DNA of 64,000 nt from Bacillota bacterium. GTDB lineage: Bacteria > Bacillota > Clostridia > Acetivibrionales > DSM-1351. Made by a program: the position numbers and the translations under genes. Below, piece by piece: positions 7,133-16,177 of this stretch. The notes under the pieces are model-generated. The model searched no databases and was not told the origin of the DNA. It saw only the letters and a program-made list of their open reading frames with translations. The DNA is taken from the NCBI GenBank assembly GCA_023393115.1, contig JAEWMS010000085.1, forward strand, positions 62,001 through 126,000. The letters are read 5' to 3'. Position 1 is the stretch's first letter; every line of letters begins with the position of its first letter.

Positions 7133-9268
7133 TCATACGATTCTCTTGAACATTTTTTCTATTTCGTATTTTGTAAGCCTTATAACTGTTGGTCTTCCAT
7201 GGGGGCAGGTATACCTTGAACCAGCCTGAGACAATTCGGCAAGCAATTGATCAACCTCACTGTTGTCAAGTTTTTTGTTAGCCTTGATGGCAGCCTTGCA
7301 TGCAACAGTATGTATAATTTCATCTGCTAAAGGCGTTGAAACAGGCTTAAGTGATGATAGTATTTTATCGGTCAGCTCTAAAAATACATCCTTTGGAGAG
7401 CATCCCTCCAAAAGATATGGTATACCTCTTATTATAATTGAATTATTTCCAAAATCCTCATATATAAATCCTATTTTGGCGAGCAGCTCCTGATTTGACC
7501 AGATTTCATTAAGTTCAAATGCTTGATACTGAATGACTACAGGTTCCAATAAAAGCTGAGTGGTATTTTCCTTTTCCTCATATTTGACTTTCAGCTTTTC
7601 ATATATAATTCTTTCATGGGCTGCATGTTGGTCTACCAATACAAGCTCATCACCGTTCTGGAGGATTATATAGGTGGAAAATGCCTGTCCGATATATTTC
7701 ATAGCCAATAAATCAGGATCTTTTTTGTGAATTTTATTATTATCAACTGTATCAATTATTTCAATACCATCGGTTTCTTTAATGGGCAGGCCCTCGTTAA
7801 GAGAATTACTATATGTATTTGTAACCTCTGGCATGACGGTATGTGATAGTGTCTCTGTCTCTGTTTCTGTCTGTGTTGTTGTTACAGTGATTTTCTGTGA
7901 AATTGTCTCTTCAACTTCATTTGTTGGTGTCTCTGAAACCTTCTGTGTTGGTGTCTCTGCAACTCTCTGTGTGGGTATTTCAGCACCAGTCTGCGTAAGT
8001 CTCAGCTTACCAATATCGGTTCTTACAAGGGGCTTTAATGCTTCTGTGAACAATTTTATTTCATGATCCTCAGTATATTTTGACTCTCTACCAGTCTCCT
8101 GACTGCTTGTAACCATCCCCTGTCCACCGACGGTCTTGGGGCCACTGACAGTCTTTGGCTCATTGACTGTTTTTAGTTCACTGCCCAACTCTTCTTGAAT
8201 ATACTCAGGCTTTGGATCAACATTCTTAAACTTGAATATTTCCCTGTCCCTGTTTGAAACTGTAACAGGATTAAATAGGGTATCCGAACTTAATGCTTTG
8301 GAAATGGCCATATATATGGCCCTGGATAGATAGCTTTCCTCGGCAAAACGGACTTCAGTTTTAGCTGGAGATACATTTGCATCCACCAGAAGAGGGTTAA
8401 GTTCAATATTTAAAACAAAGAACGGGAACTTATTCTTCATCAGTATACTGCTGTAAGCCTGTTCAACAGCATATGAAACCAGCCTGCTCTTAACATATCT
8501 TTTATTGATATACAGAGACTGATAGTTTCTGTTAGCTCGAGCAGCCTCAGGTTTTCCGATATACCCGGTTATGTTGTACTTGTCATCCTGATAGCTGACC
8601 TCCATTAGCTCTTTAATGATTTCTTTCCCATAAATGCTGTAAATAGCACTCTTCAGATCATTATTTCCCGGGGTATGCAGTAAAACTGTTTTACCGCTGG
8701 TCAACCTAAAGGAAATATCAGGATTTCCAAGGGCTATCCTTGAAATAGCATCAGAAATATAGCCTGCTTCTGTTGAATCCTTTTTCAGGAACTTATACCG
8801 GGCAGGTGTATTATAAAATAAATTTCTAATGATAAATGTTGTGCCGACAGGACATCCTGTCTGCCTAACCTCTTTAAAGGTACCACCACTGATATGCACA
8901 TACATTCCGTAGGTATTTCCTGCGGCTCTTGTCTGAAGTTCTACTGAGGAAACAGCTGCGATGCTTGCCAGTGCTTCTCCTCTGAAACCCATGGTAACAA
9001 TGGACTCCAGATCCTCAGCACGTTTTATTTTACTGGTGGCATGGCGTTCAAAAGCTATCTCAACATCATCTTCATCCATTCCACTGCCGTTATCGGTAAC
9101 TTTAATGTACGATATCCCACCGTTTTTAATATCTATAGAGATACTTGTTGCACCGGCATCTATTGAATTTTCTACAAGTTCCTTAACAACAGAAGCTGGT
9201 TTTTCGACCACTTCTCCCGCTGCTATTTTGTTTGAGGTATTCTCGTCCAGTACAATAATGCGTCCCAT
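7133..9268 (-). CDS. mutL: DNA mismatch repair endonuclease MutL
   Basis: The product couples MutS recognition to strand incision in mismatch repair. Residues 1-330 form the GHKL ATPase region (NKIAAGEVVEKPASVVKEL, DNGSGM, HATSKI, GFRGEAL). Near residue 544 lies DQHAAHERIIYE, the metal-binding endonuclease motif, and CPHGRPT lies near residue 690, so this MutL should nick DNA itself, as expected without MutH. Between the domains, about residues 425-475, is a low-complexity Thr/Glu linker with an 8-residue repeat (for example AETPTQKV, SETPTNEV). At 711 aa it is long for the family because of that linker. AGGAGG precedes the ATG by 4 nt. Confidence 0.96.
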   Translation of the reverse strand: MGRIIVLDENTSNKIAAGEVVEKPASVVKELVENSIDAGATSISIDIKNGGISYIKVTDNGSGMDEDDVEIAFERHATSKIKRAEDLESIVTMGFRGEALASIAAVSSVELQTRAAGNTYGMYVHISGGTFKEVRQTGCPVGTTFIIRNLFYNTPARYKFLKKDSTEAGYISDAISRIALGNPDISFRLTSGKTVLLHTPGNNDLKSAIYSIYGKEIIKELMEVSYQDDKYNITGYIGKPEAARANRNYQSLYINKRYVKSRLVSYAVEQAYSSILMKNKFPFFVLNIELNPLLVDANVSPAKTEVRFAEESYLSRAIYMAISKALSSDTLFNPVTVSNRDREIFKFKNVDPKPEYIQEELGSELKTVNEPKTVSGPKTVGGQGMVTSSQETGRESKYTEDHEIKLFTEALKPLVRTDIGKLRLTQTGAEIPTQRVAETPTQKVSETPTNEVEETISQKITVTTTQTETETETLSHTVMPEVTNTYSNSLNEGLPIKETDGIEIIDTVDNNKIHKKDPDLLAMKYIGQAFSTYIILQNGDELVLVDQHAAHERIIYEKLKVKYEEKENTTQLLLEPVVIQYQAFELNEIWSNQELLAKIGFIYEDFGNNSIIIRGIPYLLEGCSPKDVFLELTDKILSSLKPVSTPLADEIIHTVACKAAIKANKKLDNSEVDQLLAELSQAGSRYTCPHGRPTVIRLTKYEIEKMFKRIV

Positions 9269-9373
9269 AAAACCTCCTGATTATTATCCCGCAAAACACA
9301 ATTTAAGTTATTTTACTACTTAAGCCATTTTACAACTCAAGCTATATGTATTATTTTGCAAATTGTCTTGTAA

Positions 9374-11989
9374 CTAGCTATTCATTTTTCTCTGAAGCTC
9401 ATACAGAATATTCATGGCATCTATCGGCGTCAGCCTTGAAATATCAATTTTCTTGATATCCTCAAGTACCTCATTGTGGGCTGACGCTTTTGCTGCAGCC
9501 TCGAAAAAGTCCAGCTGCCCTTCCACCTGCTTCTTAACCCTGCGTGCCTTTCCGTTCTTGTTAATATCAGCAGCATCCAGTTCATTTAGAATTTCCTTGG
9601 CTCTGTCAATTACAGGCTGAGGCACGCCCGCAAGTCGTGCAACCTGAATACCGTAGCTACCGTCAGCACCACCTCTGATTATTTTACGCAGGAATATGAC
9701 ATCCTCACCTTTTTCCTTAACGGTTATACAATAATTTTTTATACCTGTCAGCTTTCCTTCCAGTTCGGTAAGCTCGTGATAATGAGTGGCGAAAAGCGTT
9801 CTGCAGCCAAGATTCTCTTTGTTTACTATGTATTCTATAACAGCCCATGCTATACTCAGGCCGTCAAAGGTACTTGTGCCCCTGCCTATTTCATCAAGTA
9901 TCAGAAGACTTCTCTGGCTGGCATTCATAAGGATGTTGGCAACCTCAGACATCTCCACCATAAAGGTACTCTGCCCTGAAGCCAAATCATCCGAAGCTCC
10001 CACCCTTGTGAATATTCTGTCCACAAGACCTATTTTAGCTGAGGTTGCAGGAACGAAGCTTCCGATTTGTGCCATTAACACAATAAGAGCGGTCTGCCTC
10101 ATGTAGGTAGACTTGCCGGCCATGTTGGGGCCGGTAATTACGGCAAGTCTGTCTTCACCCATGTCAAGCACTGTGTCATTTGGCACAAAGCTGCTCTTTT
10201 CTGTCATTTTTTCAACCACAGGATGTCTGCCATCTACTATATGTATCTCATCGGTGGTGGTTACTTCTGGCATACAATAGCCTTCCCTGTCTGCCACCTC
10301 CGCAAGTGATGCCAGTGCGTCCAGTTCAGCAAGCGCCTTGGACGTTCTCTTGATTCTTGTAAGCTGTGCTGCAATAGCTTCTTTTACTTCAAGGAATATG
10401 CTGTATTCCAGTTGAACAATTTTTTCCTCTGCTCCTAAAATATTATCTTCAATTTCCTTCAGTTCAGGAGTTATATATCTTTCACAGTTTGCAAGGGTTT
10501 GTTTTCTTATGTATTCCTCAGGTACAAGTGAAAAATTGGATTTTGTTACTTCGATAAAATAACCGAACACCCTGTTGAAGCCTACTTTAAGGTTTTTAAT
10601 GCCTGTTTTTTCCTTTTCCTGGGTTTCAAGAGCTGCTATCCAATCCTTACCCTGGGTTGATGCTTCTCTGAGCTTGTCCACCTCGGAATTAAAGCCTGTC
10701 TTAATGATACCGCCCTCCTTAATGGTTACAGGAGGATCCTCAATAATAGCGGCTTCTATAAGCTGGCAAACATCTTCCAGATTGTCCAGTTGCTCATAGC
10801 TATACCTGTTATATTCAGACTCAAAATCAGTCATAATATTCTTTATATATGGAATCTGACCGATAGAATTTTTTAGAGCTATAAAGTCCCGGCAGTTAAC
10901 GCTTCCAAGCACTACTTTTCCCATTAAGCGCTCAACATCGTAAACTCTGCGGAGCAATTCCCTGATTTCCATACGTGCCATAAACCTGTTTTTGAATTCG
11001 TCAACAGCATCCAGTCTGAGTTGAATATCTCCGATATTGACCAGAGGTTGTTCAATCCATTTTCTCAGGAGTCTGCCTCCCATGGAGGTCATGGTCTTAT
11101 CCAGTACCCATAATAGTGAACCCCGTTTTGACTTTTCTCTCATGGTTTCAGTCAATTCAAGATTTCTACGGGTAGCTGCATCCAAAATCATATATTCCTC
11201 AATGTTATAGGAGTTGAAATTCTGGATATGGCTCAGATTAACCTTTTGCGTCATATCAAGGTATTGCAAAAGTGCGCCCGACGCGTTAATGGAAATATCA
11301 TATTCTGACAAATTTATAGTGATATTCTCAAAATGCTGTTTTAGCGTATCCTTGGCATTACCATACTCAAAAGCGCAGTTGTCATAAACCGATATGTAAA
11401 TGTTTAAGCGTTGGTTCAACAGGTTCAGCAGCTCACCCTCCTCATTGAACTCACTGTTTACTACCAGCTCTGAAGGCATAAACTTGGCAATCTCGTCCAT
11501 CAGCTTGCCCTTGGTATTTCCCCAGGTTATCCTGGTAGCATAAAAGTCGCCGGTAGTAATATCAACTGCTGCCAAGCCAAAAAAATTGCCGTTTCTGCAA
11601 ACTGACATAAGATAATTATTTTTTCTGTCATCCAGCATGGCCGTGTCTGTCACTGTCCCGGGAGTTACTACTCTTATAACATCTCTCTTTACTATCCCCT
11701 TTGCCAGTGCAGGGTCCTCAACCTGTTCACAAATTGCGACCTTATATCCCCTTGAAACTAGACGTGCTATGTATCCGTCGGCAGCATGAAAAGGAACGCC
11801 GCACATGGGCGCACGCTCCTCCAATCCGCAATCTTTGCCTGTAAGGGTAATTTCAAGCTCTTTAGAGGCGACCTCCGCATCTCTGAAAAACATTTCATAG
11901 AAGTCTCCCAGTCTGAAGAACAAAATACAGTCTTTGTATTGGTCTTTTATATTTAAGTACTGCTGCATCATAGGAGTAACTGTACCCAT
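9374..11989 (-). CDS. mutS: DNA mismatch recognition ATPase MutS
   Basis: This 871-residue MutS recognises base mismatches and small loops. The N-terminal mismatch-binding motif (LGDFYEMFF) is near residue 32, the core/lever domains follow, and the ATPase domain has Walker A GPNMAGKST near residue 623, then LILDEIGRGTSTFDG and ATHYHELTEL. The ATG at 11989 has GGAGG 5 nt upstream; an ATG four codons earlier overlaps that site and is less likely. It is followed by mutL at 105 nt. A terminator-like hairpin lies in its leader (12036-12063). Confidence 0.97.
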   Translation of the reverse strand: MGTVTPMMQQYLNIKDQYKDCILFFRLGDFYEMFFRDAEVASKELEITLTGKDCGLEERAPMCGVPFHAADGYIARLVSRGYKVAICEQVEDPALAKGIVKRDVIRVVTPGTVTDTAMLDDRKNNYLMSVCRNGNFFGLAAVDITTGDFYATRITWGNTKGKLMDEIAKFMPSELVVNSEFNEEGELLNLLNQRLNIYISVYDNCAFEYGNAKDTLKQHFENITINLSEYDISINASGALLQYLDMTQKVNLSHIQNFNSYNIEEYMILDAATRRNLELTETMREKSKRGSLLWVLDKTMTSMGGRLLRKWIEQPLVNIGDIQLRLDAVDEFKNRFMARMEIRELLRRVYDVERLMGKVVLGSVNCRDFIALKNSIGQIPYIKNIMTDFESEYNRYSYEQLDNLEDVCQLIEAAIIEDPPVTIKEGGIIKTGFNSEVDKLREASTQGKDWIAALETQEKEKTGIKNLKVGFNRVFGYFIEVTKSNFSLVPEEYIRKQTLANCERYITPELKEIEDNILGAEEKIVQLEYSIFLEVKEAIAAQLTRIKRTSKALAELDALASLAEVADREGYCMPEVTTTDEIHIVDGRHPVVEKMTEKSSFVPNDTVLDMGEDRLAVITGPNMAGKSTYMRQTALIVLMAQIGSFVPATSAKIGLVDRIFTRVGASDDLASGQSTFMVEMSEVANILMNASQRSLLILDEIGRGTSTFDGLSIAWAVIEYIVNKENLGCRTLFATHYHELTELEGKLTGIKNYCITVKEKGEDVIFLRKIIRGGADGSYGIQVARLAGVPQPVIDRAKEILNELDAADINKNGKARRVKKQVEGQLDFFEAAAKASAHNEVLEDIKKIDISRLTPIDAMNILYELQRKMNS

Positions 11990-12035
11990 GCTAGCCTCCA
12001 TCGTTTACTATAAAATCTCTAGATTAATATGCGTT

Positions 12036-12063
12036 CCAAAAAAATCGCTTGCGATTTTTTTGG
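12036..12063 (-). terminator. Terminator-like hairpin between ylbF and mutS
   Basis: CCAAAAAAATCGC and GCGATTTTTTTGG form a perfect 13-bp stem with a 2-nt loop, 47 nt upstream of mutS. It would stop or attenuate read-through from miaB-ylbF into mutS, although the T-run is inside the stem rather than after it. Confidence 0.6.
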
Positions 12064-12104
12064 CGCGACGATTAACGATATATACATAGAAGTTTGCATC
12101 GCGC

Positions 12105-12491
12105 TTAGCCCTTGCAGCCGCCTCCACAGGTCTTGCATTTATCGTCTGAGCAAGTAGGCTCTCCTGTTATTGAGAAAATTATGATATCGTTTACCTTTTT
12201 CATCAAAGCCTCAAGATTGGCTTTTGCTGTTAAAAAATCAAAAGTTACAGGATATTCGTTTATTTCCTGTTGCTTTGCCAGCAATTTCTGTTTTACTTCT
12301 TCAATAATATCAGCTGCCGCATTATCTCTTGTTTTTTTAACAAGGTCAATTTGCAGTTGCTTGTATTCGCTCATAAGTGTGGTAGACTTAGTGTCAGACT
12401 GCATTGCAGCCTCAGTATTTTTATATGCTTCCATTTCCTTAGAATTTGCCATCAATAATCCAAGTTCTCTTGCCTTTTCTGTTATTTCCAT
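12105..12491 (-). CDS. ymcA: YlbF/YmcA family protein with C-terminal cysteine cluster (RicA-like)
   Basis: This 128-residue helical protein belongs to the YlbF/YmcA family (Com_YlbF domain, about residues 3-105). In Bacillus, YmcA, YlbF and YaaT form the Fe-S-containing RicAFT complex that affects mRNA maturation and development. The C-terminal tail reads CSDDKCKTCGGGC, four closely spaced cysteines suited to a metal or Fe-S site. The gene lies between miaB and mutS, the ymcA position in Bacillus (miaB-ymcA-cotE-mutS). The ATG at 12491 has GGAG 6 nt upstream; the frame is open further upstream but without a ribosome site. The exact RicA/RicF paralogue is inferred from position. Confidence 0.75.
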   Translation of the reverse strand: MEITEKARELGLLMANSKEMEAYKNTEAAMQSDTKSTTLMSEYKQLQIDLVKKTRDNAAADIIEEVKQKLLAKQQEINEYPVTFDFLTAKANLEALMKKVNDIIIFSITGEPTCSDDKCKTCGGGCKG

Positions 12492-12593
12492 ATGAAACTC
12501 CAATCTGCTGCTATACAGCATAGTTATAGTTTTATTTCTATTTTATTATTGTCAGTTACTTTATGTGTTATTGTTTTTGCTATTGAGTATTAG

Positions 12594-14024
12594 CTATTGA
12601 ACAATTTTACCCAGAAGTGACCAGGTCTGTATTGTATCAATCTTTACTGTTACCAGCTTGCCTATTAATTCCGGACTCCCTTTAAAATTAACAATTTTGT
12701 TTTCTCTGGTTCTACCGGTGTAAGTAGTTTTGCTGCTTTTACTGAGACCTTCAACAAGAACTTCAACTTCTTTTCCAAGAAGCTCATCGTTTATTTCACG
12801 GCTTATGGTATTTTGAAGAGCAAGAAGTCTGTCGAATCTCTCTTTTTTAGTTTCCTCAGACACCTGTTCCTCTTTGGTTGCAGCAGGTGTTCCAGTCCTT
12901 TTTGAATATAGGAAGGTATAGGCCATATCAAACCGTGCTTTGGCAACAACGTCAAGAGTTTCTGCAAAGTCCTCTTCAGTTTCACCGGGAAACCCTACAA
13001 TTATGTCTGTTGACAATGCAATTCCCGGAATATGGGTCTTTACTCTTTCCACCAGCTCGAGATACTGTTCCTTTGTGTACCTCCGGTTCATGTCATCCAG
13101 AATTGTTGTGCTGCCGGCCTGCACGGGCAAGTGCAAATGCTCACAGACCTTTTCACAATCTCTTATGGCATAAATCAGCTCATCGGACAGATCCTTAGGA
13201 TGTGAAGTCATAAAACGTATCCGTTCTATACCCTCAATAGTGTTGAGCTCTCTAAGCAGGCCGGCGAAAGTGTATTCACCTGCCAACTCCTTACCATAGG
13301 AATTAACATTCTGTCCAAGGAGGGTTATTTCCTTACAGCCTTCTTGAGCAAGCTTTTGAACCTCATTCTTTATTTCTTCAATCCCCCTGCTTCGTTCTCG
13401 CCCTCTTACATAGGGAACGATACAGTAAGAACAGAAATTATTGCAGCCGTACATTACTGTAACCCATGCCTTAAGGCTGTCCTTACGTGTTATCGGCATA
13501 TTCTCTGCAATTGAACCTGTTGAATCCCATACATCAATAACAGTAGCTTTTGTATCAATTGCTGTATTGAGTAATTCCGGGAACTTATATAAATTGTGTG
13601 TCCCAAAAACTATATCAACATGCTTGTATACTTTCTTAATGTGCTCAACAACCTCAGGCTGCTGCATCATACATCCGCAGATTGCAATGACCATTTCGGG
13701 ATTTTTTTCTTTTAATTTTTTTAAAGCACCTAAATGTCCATAGACCTTTTGCTCTGCATTCTCTCTTACACAACAGGTATTAAAAATAACCAGATCACTT
13801 TCAGCTCTTTTGAAGGATTCCGAATAGCCCATTTCAGACAACATCCCTGAAAGGCGCTCTGAATCATTTTCATTCATCTGACAGCCGAAGGTTTCAATTA
13901 TATATTTCGCAGGTTTTCCTGTTTCCTTGATCCTTGCTTGATTGTAATCCTTAAGCATTTCAATATATTTATACTGCTGAGCTATTTCCTCGGCAGAGAC
14001 TTGCGTTGTTACTCTTTTGCTCAA
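12594..14024 (-). CDS. miaB: tRNA-2-methylthio-N6-dimethylallyladenosine synthase MiaB
   Basis: This radical SAM methylthiotransferase converts i6A37 to ms2i6A37. The 476-residue protein has an N-terminal UPF0004 domain with three cluster cysteines (FGCQMNENDSE, FNTCCVREN, CGCM), the radical SAM motif CNNFCSYC near residues 193-200 and a C-terminal TRAM domain (about 405-470). The start is a TTG at 14024, six nt after GGAGG. ylbF follows 102 nt downstream. It works on the MiaA product. Confidence 0.96.
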   Translation of the reverse strand: MSKRVTTQVSAEEIAQQYKYIEMLKDYNQARIKETGKPAKYIIETFGCQMNENDSERLSGMLSEMGYSESFKRAESDLVIFNTCCVRENAEQKVYGHLGALKKLKEKNPEMVIAICGCMMQQPEVVEHIKKVYKHVDIVFGTHNLYKFPELLNTAIDTKATVIDVWDSTGSIAENMPITRKDSLKAWVTVMYGCNNFCSYCIVPYVRGRERSRGIEEIKNEVQKLAQEGCKEITLLGQNVNSYGKELAGEYTFAGLLRELNTIEGIERIRFMTSHPKDLSDELIYAIRDCEKVCEHLHLPVQAGSTTILDDMNRRYTKEQYLELVERVKTHIPGIALSTDIIVGFPGETEEDFAETLDVVAKARFDMAYTFLYSKRTGTPAATKEEQVSEETKKERFDRLLALQNTISREINDELLGKEVEVLVEGLSKSSKTTYTGRTRENKIVNFKGSPELIGKLVTVKIDTIQTWSLLGKIVQ

Positions 14025-14172
14025 TGAAATCCTCCATTCCCCTATGCATTGTATATATCTGTTAAAAAAAGCAGCTTACTGCTGACTGTTTTAAATACAG
14101 TGAATATTATAACATAAAATATATTTATATAAATAAAAATAACCTATTTTGACCGAACTTAATGTTATTTTA

Positions 14173-14229
14173 ACAAAAAAAAATCAGCTACAATTAGTTA
14201 TCTATTAGAATAACATTCATAGCTGATTT
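14173..14229 (-). terminator. Intrinsic terminator after the 14240-16153 gene
   Basis: AAATCAGCTA (14181-14190) pairs with TAGCTGATTT (14220-14229), and the minus strand continues into a run of about nine T. It ends the htrA-like/secreted-protein transcript. Confidence 0.8.
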
Positions 14230-14239
14230 TATCACTTAA

Positions 14240-16153
14240 TTATAGCTCTTCTTCATCCTTCGTTGATTTCTTATCTTCTGTTGACTTTTCATCTTCAGTT
14301 GACTTTTTTTCTTTTTCAGACTTATTTTTTGACTTAAATTCATCTAACGAATGTTGTTTCCATGTAAGTTTCAAACTACTGTAATTCGTTTTATTGATTA
14401 CAGTATTTTTCCAAATATCCTCAACTTTCTTTAAGTTATCTGAAGAGGTATTTGTAACCGGGATTGTTGTTTGTTGTACATATACCTTCTTTCCGGTTTC
14501 TATAATGTATATATATTCATTAATCATATTATCAAAATTATAACTTTTCTTACTATCTTCTTTTAAGGATTTTTCTATGGCTTTCATATCGTATTCCTTG
14601 GTAATCTTGTATATGGTTGCCCCTTTAGCTTTTGTTGATTGTATATTAACCTTTGCAATTCCGGAACGGACTTCATCACTATCCATAGAGCTCTCTCCCA
14701 ATAATGAGATAGCTTCTTCAAATGACTTTGTAGTAGAACCGGCACTCATATTTATATCTATATTGCTATATGATTCATATGCCTTTAAGTCTTCGTAATC
14801 TCCCACTCCGTAATCAATTAATAGCATTAGTAACAAATTGCTATAGCTTGAACTTCTCGTATTGGTTTTCCAGTTCCTTTTAACTTTAGTTGCAAATTCG
14901 TTTTTATCCATTGATAATTCTTTATCTTCATCTAAGTTCATCAAATTTTCAGATAAAGCAATTTTACCTATATGTTTACTAAGCAGAGACTTATCAAGAG
15001 TAAATGATTTGAACATAAAATCAAATTTGTCCTGTTTTTCCTTATCCAGATATTTATCATCGGCCATTATAGCAGTTATTAAGTATTTATAGCCATTTCC
15101 TACAATAAACAAGTAGTGTGATATAAACGGTCTTTGAGTCATTGTTGTATCGCGTACCGACATATGGTATACATTATAACCGTTTTGTGTATATTCTTTC
15201 TGGTATATTATGTCATATATAGCATCGTTAAAATTACTCTTAAATTCCTTTATTTCCTTCTCAGCCCATTTTGTAGCATTTTCACCAGGTAAAGCAGAGC
15301 CAATCAAGCTAACCGAAATTAACTCAGGTACTTTGTTTACAGTATCCTTTTCCTTCTTAGTTTCACTTTCTACACTATTTTGATTAAGATCCTCATCAGA
15401 ATATACAGGACTAAATACCTGCTCACGGGAATTAGGAGTACCTGAAGCCTTCCAATAAGGACTTAGCTTCATCTTCCACCCATAATAGGTATTCTTATAC
15501 TCCCTTACTGTGTTTAAAGAGTCTGATAATTCTTTAATCAAAGGATTTTTATCATCAAAGGTCAATTTAAAGGAAGATGTCAGCTTCTCAAACATTTCCT
15601 CATGCTGGAGGTAGAACTCCCTGTTCATATGTACAGTCAACTTATATATATTATTGTTGGCAATATAAATTCTATTTTCAGTATATTCCTTAAATTCTGT
15701 ATCATCGCTATTACTAACCGAAAAGAAATCGTAATAGCCTCCTCCTTCGATTATCTGTAAACACCTTTGTCCGTTTTTGTCCTTAATAATGTCTCTCTGA
15801 AATTCTTTACCGCTGGAATAAAAACCCGAGTAAGAGTCATTTTCTATAGAATATAAAATATCTTCAAGTGTAAGCTTATCAGTATTTTTTGTTACTTCCA
15901 GATCAACTCCTGCTTGATAACTGGTTGTTGACATACTAAAATAGTTTAGCCTGTCTGATTTATATACAACGGCATCATCTGGCAGATACATAGACCACTT
16001 GTATATACGACTTCCCACCTCTGTTATGGCAAAATCATCCTTATTTGAAAAAGCTTCATACAAATCAATATTTCCGCTTTCGGCATAAGTTACTGGTGTT
16101 ATTGCACCTATAAGCAATAACGTACAAATAAAAAGAGCAAGAATTTTCTTCAT
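14240..16153 (-). CDS. Secreted protein of unknown function with repeated WSM-LPDD-type modules
   Basis: The 637-residue product has a Sec signal peptide (about residues 1-24, cut after VTYA) and no other membrane segment. I do not recognise a named family. Two related modules can be seen: one at about residues 40-205 starting IYKWSMYLPDD, another at about 215-395 starting YYGWKMKLSPYW and ending with a YKYLITAIM-type strand. The overall look is that of PsbP/DcrB-like folds, which is inference. The first module resembles the C-terminal part of the protein at 54564-55382 (YYEWSMQLPDD). The C-terminal 30 residues are a charged tail with repeated KSTED units. It lies 24 nt after the htrA-like gene, so the two are probably co-transcribed and act in the same cell-envelope space. 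Confidence 0.7.
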   Translation of the reverse strand: MKKILALFICTLLLIGAITPVTYAESGNIDLYEAFSNKDDFAITEVGSRIYKWSMYLPDDAVVYKSDRLNYFSMSTTSYQAGVDLEVTKNTDKLTLEDILYSIENDSYSGFYSSGKEFQRDIIKDKNGQRCLQIIEGGGYYDFFSVSNSDDTEFKEYTENRIYIANNNIYKLTVHMNREFYLQHEEMFEKLTSSFKLTFDDKNPLIKELSDSLNTVREYKNTYYGWKMKLSPYWKASGTPNSREQVFSPVYSDEDLNQNSVESETKKEKDTVNKVPELISVSLIGSALPGENATKWAEKEIKEFKSNFNDAIYDIIYQKEYTQNGYNVYHMSVRDTTMTQRPFISHYLFIVGNGYKYLITAIMADDKYLDKEKQDKFDFMFKSFTLDKSLLSKHIGKIALSENLMNLDEDKELSMDKNEFATKVKRNWKTNTRSSSYSNLLLMLLIDYGVGDYEDLKAYESYSNIDINMSAGSTTKSFEEAISLLGESSMDSDEVRSGIAKVNIQSTKAKGATIYKITKEYDMKAIEKSLKEDSKKSYNFDNMINEYIYIIETGKKVYVQQTTIPVTNTSSDNLKKVEDIWKNTVINKTNYSSLKLTWKQHSLDEFKSKNKSEKEKKSTEDEKSTEDKKSTKDEEEL

Positions 16154-16177
16154 ATATGTTAATTCCTCCGGGCTGAA

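Noticed and set aside
7782..8066. Plus-strand open frame rich in Val/Ser opposite mutL
   Set aside because: It is the antisense of the repetitive MutL linker, with no ribosome site and no family resemblance.
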